The notes under the pieces were generated by a model. The model did no database searches. It was not told the origin of the DNA and worked only from the letters and a program-made list of their open reading frames with translations. The translations under genes were made by a program, and so were the position numbers. 64,000 nucleotides of DNA from Bacillota bacterium (GTDB lineage Bacteria > Bacillota_I > Bacilli_A > RF39 > UBA660): positions 1 to 64,000 of the forward strand of contig QAMK01000012.1 of the NCBI GenBank assembly GCA_003149915.1. The letters run 5' to 3'. How positions within the stretch are numbered: the first letter of the stretch is position 1; each line of letters starts with the position of its first letter. Of the stretch, positions 52,689-61,322 are shown piece by piece.

Positions 52689-53717
52689 CTATTTTTTTGC
52701 ATGAACGATTTTGTAAATTTGTTTTGCTTGCTCTATAAAAATTAAGATTCCAGCAAGAATGAAGAAAATTAAAATGATAATTGGCGGATAATTGCTTGGC
52801 GAATAATTTTGAAATGCGCGAATGATAGAAATACTACCAGTTAAATAATAGATAAGTCCGAATCCCATAAAAAAGAAGAAAAGACCGACCACAATGTTCA
52901 ATAGATTTTTTGAAATCTTTGGGAATTTTCGATAATTGGAAACAAAAGCACAACCGATAGCAAATGAAACAGTTAAGAAAATAAAGGAAACAAGTAGCAA
53001 TAAAAAATTTGAATTGTTTCCTTTTAAAATAGCACGATCTGGATGTGCTGGATCGAATAAAATGATTCGTGTACTTCCAATTCGCGGTACCAAATCAGTG
53101 TTCAATGCCGCTTCTAGTAGATAAATTTTACCATCTACAGAATAAGAATAAAGCAAATTTGGCATAGATGTATTCTCATTGTATTGAGTTAACGTGCCAG
53201 TTGTTTCTTGAAATCCTTGCATTTGTTCAATATCATCTAAAACATCCGAAAGACCGTTTGCGAATAATAGAAGTCCAATTCCAAAAGTTACTCCAATTAG
53301 TAGAAAAGTGCAAATATTTGCAAGATTGAAATAAGATTGAATACGAATTTTTTTAGAATATTTGGGTTGTCCAAATTTTTTCTTAATAATGAGAAAAACA
53401 ATAATAAAAAAGGGAATTGCAAATAATGATAAAAAGAAATTGTTATTTGAAATCGATACTGCGAACCAGACAATTAAAAATCCAACAACATATACCAACA
53501 AACTGATTGTAAATAGATTTTCAAAAAATCGAGCAATTTTTTCTTTTTCCAAAAATAAAGAAATTGTTTTTCCTAAAACAGAAATTCCACATATTAAGAA
53601 AGGTAAGAAAATAATGCACTCTATAACACTAGAAAAATGAAAAAACGTCCAGAATAAAATAAGGTTAATAAAAATGCTAGGAATTAATTGAATGATAAAC
53701 ATCCATTTTTGTTTCAT
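52689..53717 (-). CDS. DUF3592-type membrane protein
   Basis: 342 residues, ATG behind AAGGATG. Eight or so hydrophobic helices and one extracytoplasmic loop (about 180-235) with the pattern GTLTQYNENTSMPNLLYSYS then DGKIYLLEAAL, close to DUF3592 (GxV...Y.Y.v.G). Function unknown. Confidence 0.7.
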   Translation of the reverse strand: MKQKWMFIIQLIPSIFINLILFWTFFHFSSVIECIIFLPFLICGISVLGKTISLFLEKEKIARFFENLFTISLLVYVVGFLIVWFAVSISNNNFFLSLFAIPFFIIVFLIIKKKFGQPKYSKKIRIQSYFNLANICTFLLIGVTFGIGLLLFANGLSDVLDDIEQMQGFQETTGTLTQYNENTSMPNLLYSYSVDGKIYLLEAALNTDLVPRIGSTRIILFDPAHPDRAILKGNNSNFLLLLVSFIFLTVSFAIGCAFVSNYRKFPKISKNLLNIVVGLFFFFMGFGLIYYLTGSISIIRAFQNYSPSNYPPIIILIFFILAGILIFIEQAKQIYKIVHAKK

Positions 53718-53822
53718 AAATTCACATCCTTATCTTATATTAGTATATCATATTTCGATACCTATCTCTTTTCAAAATAATTTTTATAGGGTATAATGAA
53801 CTTGATAGGATAGTGAAGAGTT

Positions 53823-54764
53823 ATGATGAGAATTTATAAAACAGATGTTGAAACAGGTAAATTGAATTCATTAGAGAAATTAGAAGAAAATGCCTGGATT
53901 CACATGATTAACCCGAGCGAAGAGGAAATCAAAGAAATTACTTCTAAGACAGGAATCGATAAAAGTTTATTTGTAAAATTGTTAGACGAAGAAGAATTGT
54001 CACGAATCGAAGTAGAAGGAGATGACACGTTAATCGTCGTTGATATTCCTGCTTTGGTCGATTCTTCACATAAGAACAAATATCGTACCTTACCACTTGG
54101 TATCATTCATACGACCAATTATATTGTAACCGTCATGTTAAAAGAAAATAAACTGTTCGATGATTTTGAAACAGGACATGTAAAAGATTTTTGTACAGAG
54201 AAGAAAACAAGATTCACAATACAACTGTTTTTACGGATTTCGCAAGGATATTTGCGAGCACTAAACGAAATGAACAAAGATATTCAACGGGAAGAAAGAA
54301 TTCTAGCCCAAGCAACGAAAAATCAAGAATTACTTGAAATGTTGAACATCGAGAAAAGTTTGGTCTATTTCATGGGTGCGTTAAAGTATAATAAGAACAC
54401 ATTGGACAAGTTGGCCAAAGGTACGATTCTTCCATTTTATGAAGAGGATTTAGAACTGTTAGAAGATGCCATGATCGAATGTAACCAAGCAATCGAAATG
54501 GCAAATATTTATAAAGAAATCATGGCAAGTACGACCGAGACATATGCTAGTGTCATCTCAAATAATTTAAATGGACTGATGAAATTCTTGTCTGGAATTA
54601 CGATTGTATTTTCGATTCCAACGATGATTGCATCTTTTATGGGCATGAACGTTCCGTTGGGAATTTTTTCAACGAATCCATTTGCATTTTGGATTTTAAT
54701 TGTTATCTCTATTACCGTGGCATTATTAATTGCATATTGGTTAAAAAAGAAGAATATGTTATAA
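53823..54764 (+). CDS. corA: CorA-family magnesium transporter
   Basis: 313 residues. Long cytoplasmic domain with a helical stalk (RILAQATKNQELLEMLNIEK), then two membrane helices at the end. The invariant GMN is present in SFMGMNVPLG between them. It imports Mg2+ (or Co2+) passively; the pentamer forms through the stalk helices. Promoter TATAAT-like 'GGGTATAATG' upstream. Confidence 0.95.
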   Translation: MMRIYKTDVETGKLNSLEKLEENAWIHMINPSEEEIKEITSKTGIDKSLFVKLLDEEELSRIEVEGDDTLIVVDIPALVDSSHKNKYRTLPLGIIHTTNYIVTVMLKENKLFDDFETGHVKDFCTEKKTRFTIQLFLRISQGYLRALNEMNKDIQREERILAQATKNQELLEMLNIEKSLVYFMGALKYNKNTLDKLAKGTILPFYEEDLELLEDAMIECNQAIEMANIYKEIMASTTETYASVISNNLNGLMKFLSGITIVFSIPTMIASFMGMNVPLGIFSTNPFAFWILIVISITVALLIAYWLKKKNML

Positions 54765-54807
54765 TTTACAAATTTTAAAAAAGTCGTTATAATAAGAATA
54801 ACGATTT

Positions 54808-54892
54808 GCTCATATGGCGGAATTGGTAGACGCGCTGGATTCAGGGTCTAGTGAAGAAATTCGTAAGAGTTCGACTCTCTTTATGAGCACCA
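54808..54892 (+). tRNA. tRNA-Leu(CAG)
   Basis: 85 nt with long variable arm and encoded CCA. Acceptor GCTCATA/TATGAGC is perfect; anticodon loop TTCAGGG gives CAG. It lies at the edge of an AT-rich accessory segment, a usual place for islands, but no second copy of the tRNA 3' end was seen in the window. Confidence 0.96.
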
Positions 54893-54939
54893 TAGGGAAA
54901 TCCGCTCGAACTTTTTATAGGTTTTGAGAATAAATAGAC

Positions 54940-54970
54940 AATCAATTCTAAATTAGGATTGATTTTTTTC
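54940..54970 (+). terminator. Terminator after tRNA-Leu
   Basis: AATCAATTC (54940-54948) pairs with GGATTGATT (54956-54964, one wobble) and is followed by T6. Confidence 0.85.
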
Positions 54971-55010
54971 TTGTTTAGAAAAAAGTCTTCCAAAGAAAGG
55001 ATTGATTAAA

Positions 55011-55283
55011 ATGGTAAATGTTATCAAGCAAGAAGTTAGAATGGAAGAATCATTAAGAAAGAGATTAGAATTTATTTGTGAGTTTTGTAGAGTTAAACCA
55101 ATTATTATTAATGGTAATTTAAGAACAATAGATAAAACTAATCTTACTTATCTAGAACCACATAGAATTATAATTAATGATATAACCTTTTTAGCTTTTA
55201 ATTATTCTAATGAAATTTTTATTGAAAACTTAAATAATAAAATTAAATTATCTGAATTAGAAAACTATTTAAAACACAACTAA
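55011..55283 (+). CDS. Small unknown protein of the AbiF island
   Basis: 90 residues, ATG 55011 behind AAAGG. AT-rich composition, N-terminal helix (EESLRKRLEFICEFCRVKP), then three strands and a helix (KLSELENYLK). Two Cys in EFCRV. No recognised family. It lies in the same orientation directly before the AbiF unit and may be part of it, but has no close link in length or motif to a known antitoxin. Confidence 0.6.
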   Translation: MVNVIKQEVRMEESLRKRLEFICEFCRVKPIIINGNLRTIDKTNLTYLEPHRIIINDITFLAFNYSNEIFIENLNNKIKLSELENYLKHN

Positions 55284-55328
55284 TATTCATACCCTAATCA
55301 GGAAATTCAATAATCTCTTTCAAAAGTA

Positions 55329-55405
55329 TTGCATTTTATCGATAAATAGTGTATATTATTTAGCGAGATGTGCCTAGGAAACTTTTGAAGCCCTAGGTCT
55401 TTTTC
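55329..55405 (+). ncRNA. AbiF-associated hairpin RNA, upstream copy with own promoter
   Basis: Promoter TTGCAT (55329-55334), 17-bp spacer, TATATT (55352-55357), so transcription starts near 55364. The RNA body is about 42 nt: GAGATGTG, then CCTAGG (55373-55378), a loop AAACTTTTGAAGC, CCTAGG (55392-55397), and a U-tract ending near 55405. The stem is a 6-bp perfect palindrome; the U-tract makes it a terminator too. The abiF ribosome site AAGGAGG starts seven bases later, so read-through of this RNA probably feeds abiF. Confidence 0.85.
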
Positions 55406-55423
55406 ATTTATAAGGAGGTAAAA

Positions 55424-56311
55424 ATGGTTAAAGAATTTAAATCAACAAACGAATTGATAGAAATATTAAACTCAAAAGGCGTATCAATAAAAGATGAAAA
55501 TAATGTTAGATATTTAATTGAAAAATATTCTTATTATTCAATAGTAAACTCCTATAAATGGATATTTAAAATAGGAGAAAATTATAAAAATAATGCTTCT
55601 TTTGAAGAAATATTTGCAATGTATAAATTTGATAAGAATTTAAAAATAATAATGCTTAAATATATTCTGGAAATAGAAGCAGTAATAAAAACTAAAATTG
55701 CTAATCTATTTGCTGAAAAGTATGGATTAGTAGATTATTTAAATATTAATAACTTTGATTTAAAAGAAGATAATTCTAACTTAGAACACATCGAAAAACT
55801 AATTGAAGAAATTAAAAATGAAATTGATAAAGGAAATGGTAAACATGATGCAATAACTCATTATATGAGTAAATATGGATTTGTTCCTCCTTGGGTAGTT
55901 ACTAAAATTTTATCACTTGGAACTATAAGTAAGTTTTATGGTTTAATGAAACAACAAGATAGACAAGAAATAAGTAAACAATTTCGTATAAATGATAGAA
56001 TATTAAAAAATATTCTTGGTAATTTAACATCAGTTCGTAATATAGCAGCTCATGATGATAGATTATATACTTATAGAAGTACTTTCTATATTAGATTAGA
56101 TAAAACTAAAAAATCCCCTGACAAAGCATTACATACTAATATGTATATAATAATTAAATCGTTAGAACTATTATTAGAAAATGATCAATCAATAGAAATG
56201 AAAAGTTTAATTACAAAAGAATTAGATATCTTAAAAGATAGTTTAACTTCAATTACTATTGATGAAGTTTTAAAAGTAATGGGATTTGATAAGGACTATT
56301 ACATTGTATAA
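55424..56311 (+). CDS. abiF: AbiF/Abi_2-family HEPN protein (abortive-infection RNase)
   Basis: 295 residues, ATG behind a perfect AAGGAGG. The sequence matches the Abi_2 family of phage-exclusion proteins: a start of KSTNELIEILNSKGVSIKDE, YLIEKYSYYSIVNSYKWIF, YKFDKNLKIIMLKYILEIEA, and PPWVVTKILSLGTISKFYG. The active-site motif is RNIAAH (R205 and H210), an RX4H HEPN motif of metal-independent RNases, followed by DDRLYTYR. AbiF proteins are reported to act with a flanking non-coding RNA and to be relatives of the Cas13 effector (from memory of recent literature). Here two such RNAs flank the gene. It is AT-rich and looks transferred. The toxin role is inferred from the family. Confidence 0.9.
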   Translation: MVKEFKSTNELIEILNSKGVSIKDENNVRYLIEKYSYYSIVNSYKWIFKIGENYKNNASFEEIFAMYKFDKNLKIIMLKYILEIEAVIKTKIANLFAEKYGLVDYLNINNFDLKEDNSNLEHIEKLIEEIKNEIDKGNGKHDAITHYMSKYGFVPPWVVTKILSLGTISKFYGLMKQQDRQEISKQFRINDRILKNILGNLTSVRNIAAHDDRLYTYRSTFYIRLDKTKKSPDKALHTNMYIIIKSLELLLENDQSIEMKSLITKELDILKDSLTSITIDEVLKVMGFDKDYYIV

Positions 56312-56380
56312 ATATTGATTTATAGCATATAATAATATTGAAAAGTGCCTAGGAAACTTTAGAAGCCTTAGGTCTTTTTC
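56304..56380 (+). ncRNA. AbiF-associated hairpin RNA, downstream copy with own promoter
   Basis: Promoter TTGTAT (56304-56309) lies in the last codons of abiF, an 18-bp spacer, TATAAT (56328-56333), start near 56340. The body is GTGCCTAGGAAACTTTAGAAG, CTTAGG and a U-tract. CCTAGG (56348-56353) pairs with CTTAGG (56367-56372) by six pairs including one G-U. It keeps the loop GGAAACTTT found in the other two copies. Confidence 0.85.
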
Positions 56381-56421
56381 ATTTTTATAAAAAGATTTAT
56401 CAAAATTAGTTAAAGTCATGG

Positions 56422-56560
56422 TATAATGGATATAGAATTAAATTGTTTATTTATTTGTTGTGATGGTTTTAGATTATCTTAACTATCGCACCACAAAAAA
56501 ATTAGTCGCACAAATCGACTTTCAATAAACATTCAGTCTGAGATAGGACTGATTTTTTGT
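56422..56560 (+). ncRNA. Structured leader or small RNA upstream of the 56587 gene
   Basis: Extended -10 TGGTATAAT (56419-56427). The transcript would hold a long hairpin: TTTGT+TGTGATGG (56454-56466) with CTATCGCA+CC+ACAAA (56483-56497), 13 pairs with a 2-nt bulge. A second hairpin AGTCG/CGACT (56504-56520) and a terminator TCAGTC/GACTGA (56533-56552) with T6 follow. The coding start is 27 bp beyond the terminator, so this may be an attenuator leader or an independent RNA. No known riboswitch was recognised. Confidence 0.55.
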
Positions 56561-56586
56561 ATAAAAAACGATAGGAAGTGATATGT

Positions 56587-57111
56587 TTGGAAAAATCAAC
56601 GGATAAATATTTAATAAACAGGTTAGAAGATGGAAATCATTTAAATATTGTACTATTATCACATAATGCATACTGGCCTGAAATCCAAAAATTAGATCAT
56701 CATTTTGAAAATTGCAATGTTACAGTTTTTGGAAGTTCTACTTCTTACATAAAATTAGCAGATAATCAAAAACGTGAGAAAATTGAAAATAGTGATTTAA
56801 TTATTTTTTATAGTTCGGGATTTTATAATGAAAAGAGACTTACCGAATTAAAAGATATCGCATTTAGAATATCAAACAATAAAAATAAAAGAGTTAGTAT
56901 CGGTTATTTATATTGTATTCCATTTGAACAAAAATCAGATGAGAACATATCGGAAAAAATTAAAATTGTTAGTTTTAAAAATGGCGAAGAAGTGACGGAA
57001 GAAGCATATCCAACTCCATATTTTTCAGCCTATGATTTAGCGGAACTTACCTTAGCCATGGCTGATAGTTATGATAGTGTGAAACAACGGAAATTAGAAA
57101 AAAAGTTGTAG
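56587..57111 (+). CDS. Unknown Rossmann-like protein
   Basis: 174 residues from TTG 56587 behind AGGAAGTGAT; GTG 56578 is upstream. Alpha/beta pattern: strand NIVLLSHNA, helix, strand VTVFGSSTS, helix, strand SDLIIFYSSGF followed by a helix NEKRLTELKDIAFRIS, strand VSIGYLYCI. This order resembles small Rossmann/flavodoxin-type domains such as nucleoside deoxyribosyltransferase or TIR-like folds, but no catalytic Glu could be placed. Part of the AbiF island by position. Confidence 0.55.
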   Translation: MEKSTDKYLINRLEDGNHLNIVLLSHNAYWPEIQKLDHHFENCNVTVFGSSTSYIKLADNQKREKIENSDLIIFYSSGFYNEKRLTELKDIAFRISNNKNKRVSIGYLYCIPFEQKSDENISEKIKIVSFKNGEEVTEEAYPTPYFSAYDLAELTLAMADSYDSVKQRKLEKKL

Positions 57112-57259
57112 ATACTGAGCCTATTCACATCATAAGAACTTGAGGTATCCCGGACAATTTGTAAGCAGAACTTGTTAAAAGTTCCGTGTCATGATATTAT
57201 GAATATGTCGAGGAAACTTACATGAAATAAAAAAGAGAACATTCGGTTTTGTCTAGTTG

Positions 57260-57322
57260 AATGTCTCCCCAATTCGTTTGCAGACATTTAATTCATTAAC
57301 CATGAGTTAAATGTCATTTTTT
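57260..57322 (+). terminator. Attenuator-like terminator with competing hairpin
   Basis: GACATTTAAT-TCAT (from 57283) pairs with ATGA-GTTAAATGTC (to 57315), 13-14 bp, followed by seven T. The 5' part of this stem (GACATT, 57283-57288) can instead pair with AATGTC at 57260-57265, giving a mutually exclusive fold. The gap 57112-57527 holds no convincing gene; besides this element there is only AT-rich sequence with the short run GAGGAAACTT at 57191. Confidence 0.6.
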
Positions 57323-57527
57323 TATTATTATCATAATGATAAGGAATAATAACAATGAATTTAAGAACTTTTATAATAAAAGTCTTAGTTTTCATCTTTA
57401 CCAAACATCCCTAAAGATTAGAGATAGACACGAAACAATTAATATTCTCAACAAAAATATGATTGAAAACAATCGAATAACTATATTTTGATCAAAAATG
57501 ATAACAAAATGTTCGTTATTGTATATA

Positions 57528-57989
57528 TTATTCATCTTTACTTTGTAACTGCTGTAATTTTTTTGTTAATCGCCTTACTTGAGCCTGTTTATTTTTTTCT
57601 CGTCGCGTATCAATTAACTCTTGTGGTTCATGTTCAACTCTTTCTACAAATCTGCATCTACTACAAGTTCTTTCCCAAACTATTGTTTCTGTTCTGTAAT
57701 TCGGAATAAATTGATGATCAATATAAGTATCCTCATACTGTACATCAACCCCTTTTTTCCACTTAGAAAATTGATGTCCTTCGCTAGCACAAATTTTTTC
57801 GGCTTCTTCCTGGGCAACGACTTCTTGATACTCTTTTACCTTGGCTTTCAAAATATCTAAAATTGCTCTTTGATATTTTAAGGGCAATTGATTAAAATCA
57901 CTAAAAGATTTAGTGATAGAGTCATCGCCATCTTGAATATTTGGATAATTTTGAACACTAAGATGAAAAGCATCTTCATTATGTTTCAT
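57528..57989 (-). CDS. Unknown Cys-rich protein with possible zinc ribbon
   Basis: 153 residues, start behind AGGAGG. Helical N-terminus (LPLKYQRAILDILKAK), then C-x-SEGH-Q with a later ERTCSRCRFVERVEH: Cys/His pairs that fit a split zinc-ribbon (CxxxxH...CxxC). A basic coiled tail follows. The motif is suggestive; the family is not recognised. Confidence 0.65.
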   Translation of the reverse strand: MKHNEDAFHLSVQNYPNIQDGDDSITKSFSDFNQLPLKYQRAILDILKAKVKEYQEVVAQEEAEKICASEGHQFSKWKKGVDVQYEDTYIDHQFIPNYRTETIVWERTCSRCRFVERVEHEPQELIDTRREKNKQAQVRRLTKKLQQLQSKDE

Positions 57990-58224
57990 ACAAACCTCCT
58001 AAAATCAATTTTAGTATATCATATAAAATAACAATATTATTATTTTTTTATTAACAACAATCTTTTAAAGATTGATTTTTTTGTAAAATATAATTAGGCT
58101 TAATCTGCTTTAATGAATTAAAATAAGATTCTCTTAGAAGCGTATTAATATTGACTCAAACTTTTTCCTTTTCCATGGTATAATGATAGTAAAGATAGAT
58201 GTTAAAAAGAGAAAGGAAAAATAT

Positions 58225-58602
58225 ATGATTGCACTTACCCAAGAAAATTTGTCTTCATTTATTGAATATTATAATGGACTACATGATTCTCGTATTACCA
58301 AGATAATTTATGATATTCAAAATTCTAAAATAAAGCTATTTCTTGATGTTTATTGGTCAGGCACCCCTAAAAGAAGCGAGGCTGGTACACTTCAGACCAA
58401 TCCAGTTAAAATGAAAATGAACTTGAATGATGTAGTACAATGTAACGTGCAAGAAATGTTTTCAGGTTATATTTGTGATGCTCCCATTCAATTTGTTACA
58501 AGGCAGAAAGATAAATACCTTTATTTTGCAGATGATGATAAAAATCCATCAATTGAGATTGTATGTAAAGATATAGAATATGAAGAAGTGAAAACTTTTT
58601 AA
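58225..58602 (+). CDS. Unknown small protein
   Basis: 125 residues from ATG 58225 behind AAAGGA. Mostly beta strands: ITKIIYDIQNSKIKLFLDVY, VQCNVQEMFSGYICDAPIQF, YLYFADDDKNPSIEIVCKDI. One DSR... start helix. No family recognised. It precedes the kinase-zincin gene by 108 bp. Confidence 0.7.
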   Translation: MIALTQENLSSFIEYYNGLHDSRITKIIYDIQNSKIKLFLDVYWSGTPKRSEAGTLQTNPVKMKMNLNDVVQCNVQEMFSGYICDAPIQFVTRQKDKYLYFADDDKNPSIEIVCKDIEYEEVKTF

Positions 58603-58710
58603 GACGATTATTTTTATAAAACGATTGTATTTTTCTACTTTAGTAATGTTTAAATGTACTGAGATATTTTGAAATAAGATGAAATATTGAAAATATTGGT
58701 GGTGAATGCT

Positions 58711-61317
58711 ATGAATTTAGAAATTGATGAAAAAATTGACAAAGGTTTGTATTATAAAAAAATATCAAACGATAAAGTAATCAACATTACAGGCGAAGGT
58801 GGAAGTGGAAAATCAACTTTGGCAAATGAATATCGCACAAGTGATGATTATGTAGTTGTTGATTATGATTTGGTATTGTTAGACCCACCCCAAGGGACTG
58901 TAGAATATGAATTAAAACAGATGTTACTTAGTAAGTATGGTAAAGATTTATTTGCAAGTATTACAGAAGTTGGGATGGATAAAGTCAAAGAGAATTTTAC
59001 AACGATATATCTTGAAACACTTCGTTATCTCTCATCTAAAAACAAAACAATTGTTTTGGATGGTACACAATTAAGATTTATTGATGATGTAAAGAAGATA
59101 AAAGGCGAATTGGTAGTGTTGCGGCCATCTTTGCAGACATGTGTTGCTCGCTCTGTCGACAGGTTTTGTCAAAAACATCCAGATGCTACACCTGAAGAGA
59201 TTCAGAAATATACGCAAAACCGTTCTTTGATTCTTCATAAGTTAAATCCTATGATGAATGAATTATTAACACAAGTAGATGCACTTTCAGATGTAAGAGA
59301 TACCGAATCTTTTTCAGACATAAGTACCTTAGAGCAGTTTCTTCAAGAAAATGCTAAAAAATATTTAGAAATAATTAAAATGGAATATGGAAAATTTATG
59401 TCTCCAGAACAAAATCAGTTTTTGCAGAATCTATTGACAACAGACTGTGTAAAAGTAGACTTAAATGGAAAAGAATATATTCGAAATCAAGAAAACAGTA
59501 TCAATAATTCTACTACCATGACACCATTCCAAAAATTGCAAGCATTAAGAGAAATAACTGTTCCTTTAGCACATGGTGGCAGAGTATTTCAAGATGACAA
59601 AATGCATTTCTATCCTTCTATGTTGTTAACGAAAAACCCCAATATGACGATGGAACAATTAAAGCAGAAGTGTGATGAAGTGCTAATGCACGAGTTACTT
59701 CATTTTTTCATTCGACCGGAAGGTATTGATGTCGAAAAAAATTCTGACTTAAAAGGAATCAACACGTTTACGACAGAAGGACTCGTCGATATGTGTACAA
59801 GAGATATTCAATTAAAATATCATCTTCATCCAAATTATAATTCTGAGTATGGCTCCAATGTTATTTTTATAAGAGAAGCATTAGCAAATATTCCAGATGA
59901 ATCAGAAAGAATGAAACTTATTTTTAACGGTTCCGTTGATCAAATCTATCAACAGACAACAACGGAAACATATGATACTTTTGAAAATTTTAAGCAAGCA
60001 AGAGACAAAAAGACAACTTACGATGCATTTATTACAAATATTTCAAAAATTTGGTATCCAGAACATGTACCAGATAGTCAGAGATTTTTATATGATTTTT
60101 CTGCAAATTACAAGAGCAAAGATGAGGCATTAGAAGCAATCATGAACTTAGGACAGCAACTTTTTCCGGAAAAAGCAGAAATGAGCGAAAAAGAATATGC
60201 TACTTATCAGAATATAGATCGCGTCAAGACGGCTTTAGATAAAATTATCGCTAACGATGATTGCAGAAGTCCAATTGAGGCAAATAATTTTATACAACAA
60301 TATACGAATCAAAGTGATTACGATATAATTTCGATACATCAGCAATTAGAAAAACAGTTAAAAGAAAAATTTGAAGATTATAGAGGAAGAGAAAGTGAAT
60401 TTCAACGTGATTGTCTATATGAATATGCTGCTTATATCATTCCGATGATAAAACAAGATTATGCTCCTTTTTTAACACCAGATGCAAATAGACGCTTAGA
60501 TGATTTAGTAACGGAAAAGAAGATAATAGTCCAAGAAAATGATAAAGGATGTGCTCATCAAGACGGAAGAATTGAGATTGAGCGAGAAGATCCTTTAAAG
60601 CCGACATTTATTAAAAAAGTTCGTTATTCTATGGATGTTCTTTTACATGAAATTTTTCATCAGACACATAGATTTAGAGTAGGAGAAGATTTATATTACA
60701 GAAAAAACGGAGAAGAGGTAAAAGGTATCAATTATGGGGGATATCTATTTGAAGAAGGATTGACAGATAAATGTACGATAGATTTTGCCAAAAAACATCA
60801 ATTGTCTTGTTACCCATTTTATGGATATCATCTCTATACACAACTGGTAGATTGCGTTGAAAAGGTTTCAGGTTGTTCAAATGGAGAATTATTTAATAAG
60901 GATTATAGAAACGTATTTAATAAAATAGATGCAACAGGAAATTTGTTAGAACAATATCGTTTTGCGGAATTATCAAGATTTGCCTCTCAATATGTAAAAC
61001 ATGATGATAAGGACAAAATAGAAATTGATTTTCATGGAAAAACACATGAAGTTCAACCTTATTCTAGGGCGCAGGAATTACTGAAAAGCAGTTTTGATCA
61101 ACGAAGTAAAGACGAAATAAAAGCGGCACTCCAAATCAGAAAAAAAAATCAATTGATTGCAAAACAAAAAGAACAATCTAATCAGTTAGAATCTTCTAAA
61201 ACAATGGTAAAAGGTTCATCCCCGTTAAATGGATATGCTGATTCGATTATTTTGATGATTATGGTAATTTTGGTTGCTTCAATAATAGGAATGATAATGT
61301 ATTTGATGATAGGGTAG
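58711..61317 (+). CDS. P-loop kinase fused to two zincin domains and a C-terminal anchor
   Basis: 868 residues from ATG 58711, behind TGGTGGTGA. Residues 28-36 form a Walker A, GEGGSGKST, with VVVDYDLVLLD and VVLRPSLQTCVARS further on: a zeta/AAA-type nucleotide kinase of about 200 residues. Then zincin one, MHELLHFFIRPEG (His327) with Thr/Glu follow-up FTTEGLVDMC, and zincin two, LLHEIFHQTHRF (His646) with FEEGLTDKC. Both carry HExxH and a downstream Glu. The last about 24 residues (SIILMIMVILVASIIGMIMY) are one membrane helix. This domain order is not one I recognise. The tandem zincins resemble those at 40482. Confidence 0.75.
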   Translation: MNLEIDEKIDKGLYYKKISNDKVINITGEGGSGKSTLANEYRTSDDYVVVDYDLVLLDPPQGTVEYELKQMLLSKYGKDLFASITEVGMDKVKENFTTIYLETLRYLSSKNKTIVLDGTQLRFIDDVKKIKGELVVLRPSLQTCVARSVDRFCQKHPDATPEEIQKYTQNRSLILHKLNPMMNELLTQVDALSDVRDTESFSDISTLEQFLQENAKKYLEIIKMEYGKFMSPEQNQFLQNLLTTDCVKVDLNGKEYIRNQENSINNSTTMTPFQKLQALREITVPLAHGGRVFQDDKMHFYPSMLLTKNPNMTMEQLKQKCDEVLMHELLHFFIRPEGIDVEKNSDLKGINTFTTEGLVDMCTRDIQLKYHLHPNYNSEYGSNVIFIREALANIPDESERMKLIFNGSVDQIYQQTTTETYDTFENFKQARDKKTTYDAFITNISKIWYPEHVPDSQRFLYDFSANYKSKDEALEAIMNLGQQLFPEKAEMSEKEYATYQNIDRVKTALDKIIANDDCRSPIEANNFIQQYTNQSDYDIISIHQQLEKQLKEKFEDYRGRESEFQRDCLYEYAAYIIPMIKQDYAPFLTPDANRRLDDLVTEKKIIVQENDKGCAHQDGRIEIEREDPLKPTFIKKVRYSMDVLLHEIFHQTHRFRVGEDLYYRKNGEEVKGINYGGYLFEEGLTDKCTIDFAKKHQLSCYPFYGYHLYTQLVDCVEKVSGCSNGELFNKDYRNVFNKIDATGNLLEQYRFAELSRFASQYVKHDDKDKIEIDFHGKTHEVQPYSRAQELLKSSFDQRSKDEIKAALQIRKKNQLIAKQKEQSNQLESSKTMVKGSSPLNGYADSIILMIMVILVASIIGMIMYLMIG

Positions 61318-61322
61318 ATAAA

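Noticed and set aside
54808..54892. tRNA-Leu as an attachment site with a second 3' copy
   Set aside because: No repeat of the tRNA 3' end was found downstream in the window, so integration there is unproven.
57184..57215. A fourth AbiF hairpin RNA near GAGGAAACTT
   Set aside because: Only the 9-10 base loop core matches; the flanking stem, promoter and U-tract of the other three copies are absent.
58058..58080. CAATCTT-TTA-AAGATTG hairpin plus T-run
   Set aside because: Looks like a terminator, but no plus-strand transcript that it would end can be identified; it sits just upstream of a divergent gene.
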